Source of the DNA: an uncultured Bacteroidales bacterium | Lineage (GTDB): Bacteria; Bacteroidota; Bacteroidia; Bacteroidales; UBA932 | Direction of reading: 5' to 3' | NCBI GenBank assembly: GCA_946549475.1 | Contig: CAMNQO010000086.1 | Coordinates: 1-7,239, forward strand | DNA length: 7,239 nt | Part shown: positions 5,382-7,239 of the stretch, piece by piece | Position numbering within the stretch: position 1 is the stretch's first letter | Layout: every line of letters starts with the position of its first letter | Position numbers and translations under genes: made by a program | Notes under the pieces: generated by a model | What the model was told of the DNA's origin: nothing | The model's database searches: none | The model's input: the letters and a program-made list of their open reading frames with translations, nothing else

Positions 5382-6902
5382 ATGGAGCAGTCGAAACAGT
5401 TTTTATTTGCTTATCGCAAAAAACAGCGCACGCTCCTCTTCGTCTTGCAGGCAGCGGCACGGCAGTTGTACCCGGATTTTGCTTTCCGGGTACGCTACGA
5501 CCTGCCCCGAGGTTACTATTGTGAATTGTGCTATCCTTCCTCCGATGCCCGGCATGACCAGGTGAAGGTGATGCGCGTGTCCGATATCCTCGCCCTCAAG
5601 CAGCGGATGAAGGAATTGCGGGAGCGTGCTTTGCCCATTGTCTCCGAACTGATCCCCAAGACGGATGCCATTGCGATATTCCGTTCTCAATATCAGCCCG
5701 AAAAGGCGGAGTTGATTGCTTCGCTCCGGGCGGACCGCTGTCAGTTGTATCATCTGTGCGGGATGACCGACACCCTGCACGGACCGATGCTGGACAATAC
5801 ATCCGAAATCGGCCATTTCGACCTTAACGCTTTCGGTGACGGCTTTTGTCTGCGTTATGAGAGCCCTGAGGTCAACAGCCTGCTTCCCAATCTCTCACAA
5901 GGGAAGATAGCCAACGAACTCAAGCATCATTTCCTGTGGTGCCAGCACTTGGGAATCACCGGAGTCGGCTCGCTCAACCGGATGCTGCAGGAAGAAGGGA
6001 AAGCAACCGGGCTCATCAATCTCTGTGAGGCCCGGCACGAAGCGATGTATGCTTCTGTCGCCGAGCAGATCCGTGCCCGCCGGGACGATGTGCGCGTGGT
6101 CTTTATCGCCGGTCCCTCTTCCAGCGGAAAGACTTCCACTTCTTTGCGCCTGGCCCAGCAGTGCCGTGTGGCGGGACTCAATCCCAAGGTGATTGAACTT
6201 GACAATTATTTCGTGGACCGGGAGCAGACCCCCCGTGACGAGAATGGGGACTACGACTATGAAAGCCTCGGGGCCATGCGCGTCGATTTGCTGAATGACC
6301 AGTTGAGCGCCCTTTTCGCTGGCGACGAAGTGGATATTCCCCGTTTTGACTTTGCGCAGGGAAAAGGCTTTTTCCAAGGGAACAAGTTGCGTCTGGAGGA
6401 AGATGACATCCTGATTATGGAAGGCATCCATGCCTTGAATCCGGAGATGGTTCCGGGCATCGACGCTTCCAAGATTTTCCGGGTGTATGCATCGGCGCTC
6501 ACCTCTCTCAATCTTGACGAGAATGTCACGATTTCCACGACCGACAACCGCTTTATCCGGCGCATCATCCGCGACCACCGGGTGCGTTCCACTTCTCCGG
6601 AAGAGACCATTCTGCGCTGGGGCAGTGTCCGCCGGGGCGAGAATAAAAATATTTTTCCTTTTCAGGAAAACGCGGACGCCTTTATCAATACCGCCCTTAT
6701 TTATGAACTTCCGCTCTTGAAGTATTATGTGGAGCCCTTGCTGCGAAAAATCGATGAAAGTTCGCCCGCCTGGTTTGAAGCCCGGCGCCTGTTGAGTTTC
6801 CTGTCCTACCTCGTGGCTCTGTCTCCCAAAGAGATTGCGAACATTCCGCCTACCAGCATCATCCGCGAGTTTATCGGCGGACAAACGCTGGTGCGGCCTT
6901 GA
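5382..6902 (+). CDS. Nucleoside (uridine) kinase-like P-loop protein with ThrRS-like N-terminal region
   Basis: The 506-aa protein has two parts. Residues ~1-220 resemble the tRNA-synthetase-type additional domain found in Bacteroidetes and Firmicutes nucleoside kinases, including GPMLDNTSEIGHFDL (134-148) and HLGITGVGSLNRML (189-202). Residues ~236-500 form a uridine kinase/phosphoribulokinase-type fold: Walker A GPSSSGKTS (244-252), ELDNYFVDRE (272-281) with an acceptor-side Asp274, PRFDF (320-324), Walker B-like ILIMEGIHALN (343-353) and the arginine-rich lid FIRRIIRDHRVR (391-402). Such proteins are annotated as nucleoside or uridine kinase, which would phosphorylate a nucleoside with NTP in the cytoplasm. 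The usual N-terminal TGS domain of longer (~550 aa) relatives is not evident, and the gene starts 1 nt after the CYTH stop with no room for it. The actual substrate is unproven. Confidence 0.85.
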   Translation: MEQSKQFLFAYRKKQRTLLFVLQAAARQLYPDFAFRVRYDLPRGYYCELCYPSSDARHDQVKVMRVSDILALKQRMKELRERALPIVSELIPKTDAIAIFRSQYQPEKAELIASLRADRCQLYHLCGMTDTLHGPMLDNTSEIGHFDLNAFGDGFCLRYESPEVNSLLPNLSQGKIANELKHHFLWCQHLGITGVGSLNRMLQEEGKATGLINLCEARHEAMYASVAEQIRARRDDVRVVFIAGPSSSGKTSTSLRLAQQCRVAGLNPKVIELDNYFVDREQTPRDENGDYDYESLGAMRVDLLNDQLSALFAGDEVDIPRFDFAQGKGFFQGNKLRLEEDDILIMEGIHALNPEMVPGIDASKIFRVYASALTSLNLDENVTISTTDNRFIRRIIRDHRVRSTSPEETILRWGSVRRGENKNIFPFQENADAFINTALIYELPLLKYYVEPLLRKIDESSPAWFEARRLLSFLSYLVALSPKEIANIPPTSIIREFIGGQTLVRP

Positions 6903-6947
6903 AACGGAGATTCCGGGTGTGAGAAAATATTATAAAATAGTGAAATT

Positions 6948-7239
6948 ATGGCAAAAGAAGTAGAAAATGCCGACATCAATGCGGCCAAACTCAAAGCCCT
7001 TCAAGCGACCATCGACAAAATCGAGAAAGATTATGGCAAGGGTACGATTATGAAACTCGGCGACCAGCCCAAATGGGACGCTTCCGTGATTCCCAGCGGC
7101 TCCATCGCCCTGGACTATGCCCTCGGCATCGGCGGCTATCCCCGAGGCCGTATCATCGAGATTTACGGTCCCGAGTCCAGCGGCAAGACGACCCTGGCCA
7201 TCCATGCCATCGCCCAGGCGCAGAAGACCGGCGGCATCG
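6948..7239 (+). CDS. recA: Recombinase RecA, 5' part only
   Basis: The first 97 codons of RecA, the DNA strand-exchange ATPase for homologous recombination and the SOS co-protease, are present; the rest lies beyond the right edge. After a short acidic leader come LKALQATIDKIEKDYGKGTIMKLGD (14-38), IPSGSIALDYALGIGGYPRGRIIEIYG (48-74) and the Walker A motif GPESSGKTT (74-82), all typical. The ATG at 6948 gives MAKEVENADINAAKL, a usual Bacteroidetes-like start. The 45-nt gap after the kinase gene (6903-6947) is AT-rich, with AAAATATTATAAAATAG, but shows no clear TAnnTTTG, no Shine-Dalgarno, no terminator and no LexA-type CTGT-N8-ACAG box, so recA may be read partly from the upstream operon or from a promoter I cannot recognise. 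Confidence 0.96.
   Translation, partial: MAKEVENADINAAKLKALQATIDKIEKDYGKGTIMKLGDQPKWDASVIPSGSIALDYALGIGGYPRGRIIEIYGPESSGKTTLAIHAIAQAQKTGGI

Noticed and set aside
5895..6884. A 329-codon minus-strand open frame
   Set aside because: It is antisense to the Walker A, Walker B and lid motifs of the nucleoside kinase and has no motif of its own.
1..7239. Mobile element, phage, CRISPR, toxin-antitoxin, defence system, tRNA or rRNA
   Set aside because: No terminal inverted repeats, transposase or integrase motifs, regularly spaced repeats or RNA gene sequences were seen, and coding content is accounted for by the listed genes.

Overview
The window reads as GC-rich chromosomal DNA from a member of the Bacteroidota, most likely a Bacteroidales bacterium of gut or rumen type. 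Three things point there. Most genes lack a clear Shine-Dalgarno sequence. Good matches to the Bacteroidetes -7 promoter element (TAnnTTTG) precede the divergent tatA and murI genes. The gene complement also fits: a MurI with the Bacteroidetes-like VGxGFVELVE stretch, an FHS-family sugar permease, and a threonyl-tRNA-synthetase-like/uridine-kinase fusion. Genus assignment is not possible from this window alone.

Layout: at the left edge, on the minus strand, lie tatA and then tatC, which runs off the window. Together they encode the twin-arginine protein export pore. A roughly 55-bp AT-rich gap holds two divergent promoter-like elements. Rightward from it come murI (glutamate racemase) and, overlapping its stop codon by ATGA, a small membrane-anchored protein of unknown function.

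An AT-rich intergenic stretch (2021-2176) follows, the richest non-coding part of the window. It contains an imperfect hairpin inside a larger inverted repeat, a possible -7 element, a terminator-like hairpin and a 14-bp palindrome. After it comes a tightly packed rightward block: FHS/MFS sugar permease, ROK sugar kinase, RpiB-type sugar-phosphate isomerase, CYTH triphosphatase and a nucleoside/uridine kinase-like protein. Gaps are 41, 9, 4 and 1 nt, so one transcript is likely. The first three form a plausible import, phosphorylate and isomerise route for a hexose or related sugar. The last two handle phosphate and nucleotide compounds. recA begins 45 nt further on and is cut by the right edge.

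I see no phage, insertion sequence, CRISPR, toxin-antitoxin or defence module, and no RNA gene. The window is essentially housekeeping. The points most worth a second look are the repeat architecture that places the ribosome-binding site of the ROK gene in a hairpin loop, the candidate attenuator before the permease, the permease-ROK-RpiB module, and the odd end of tatC at the window edge.
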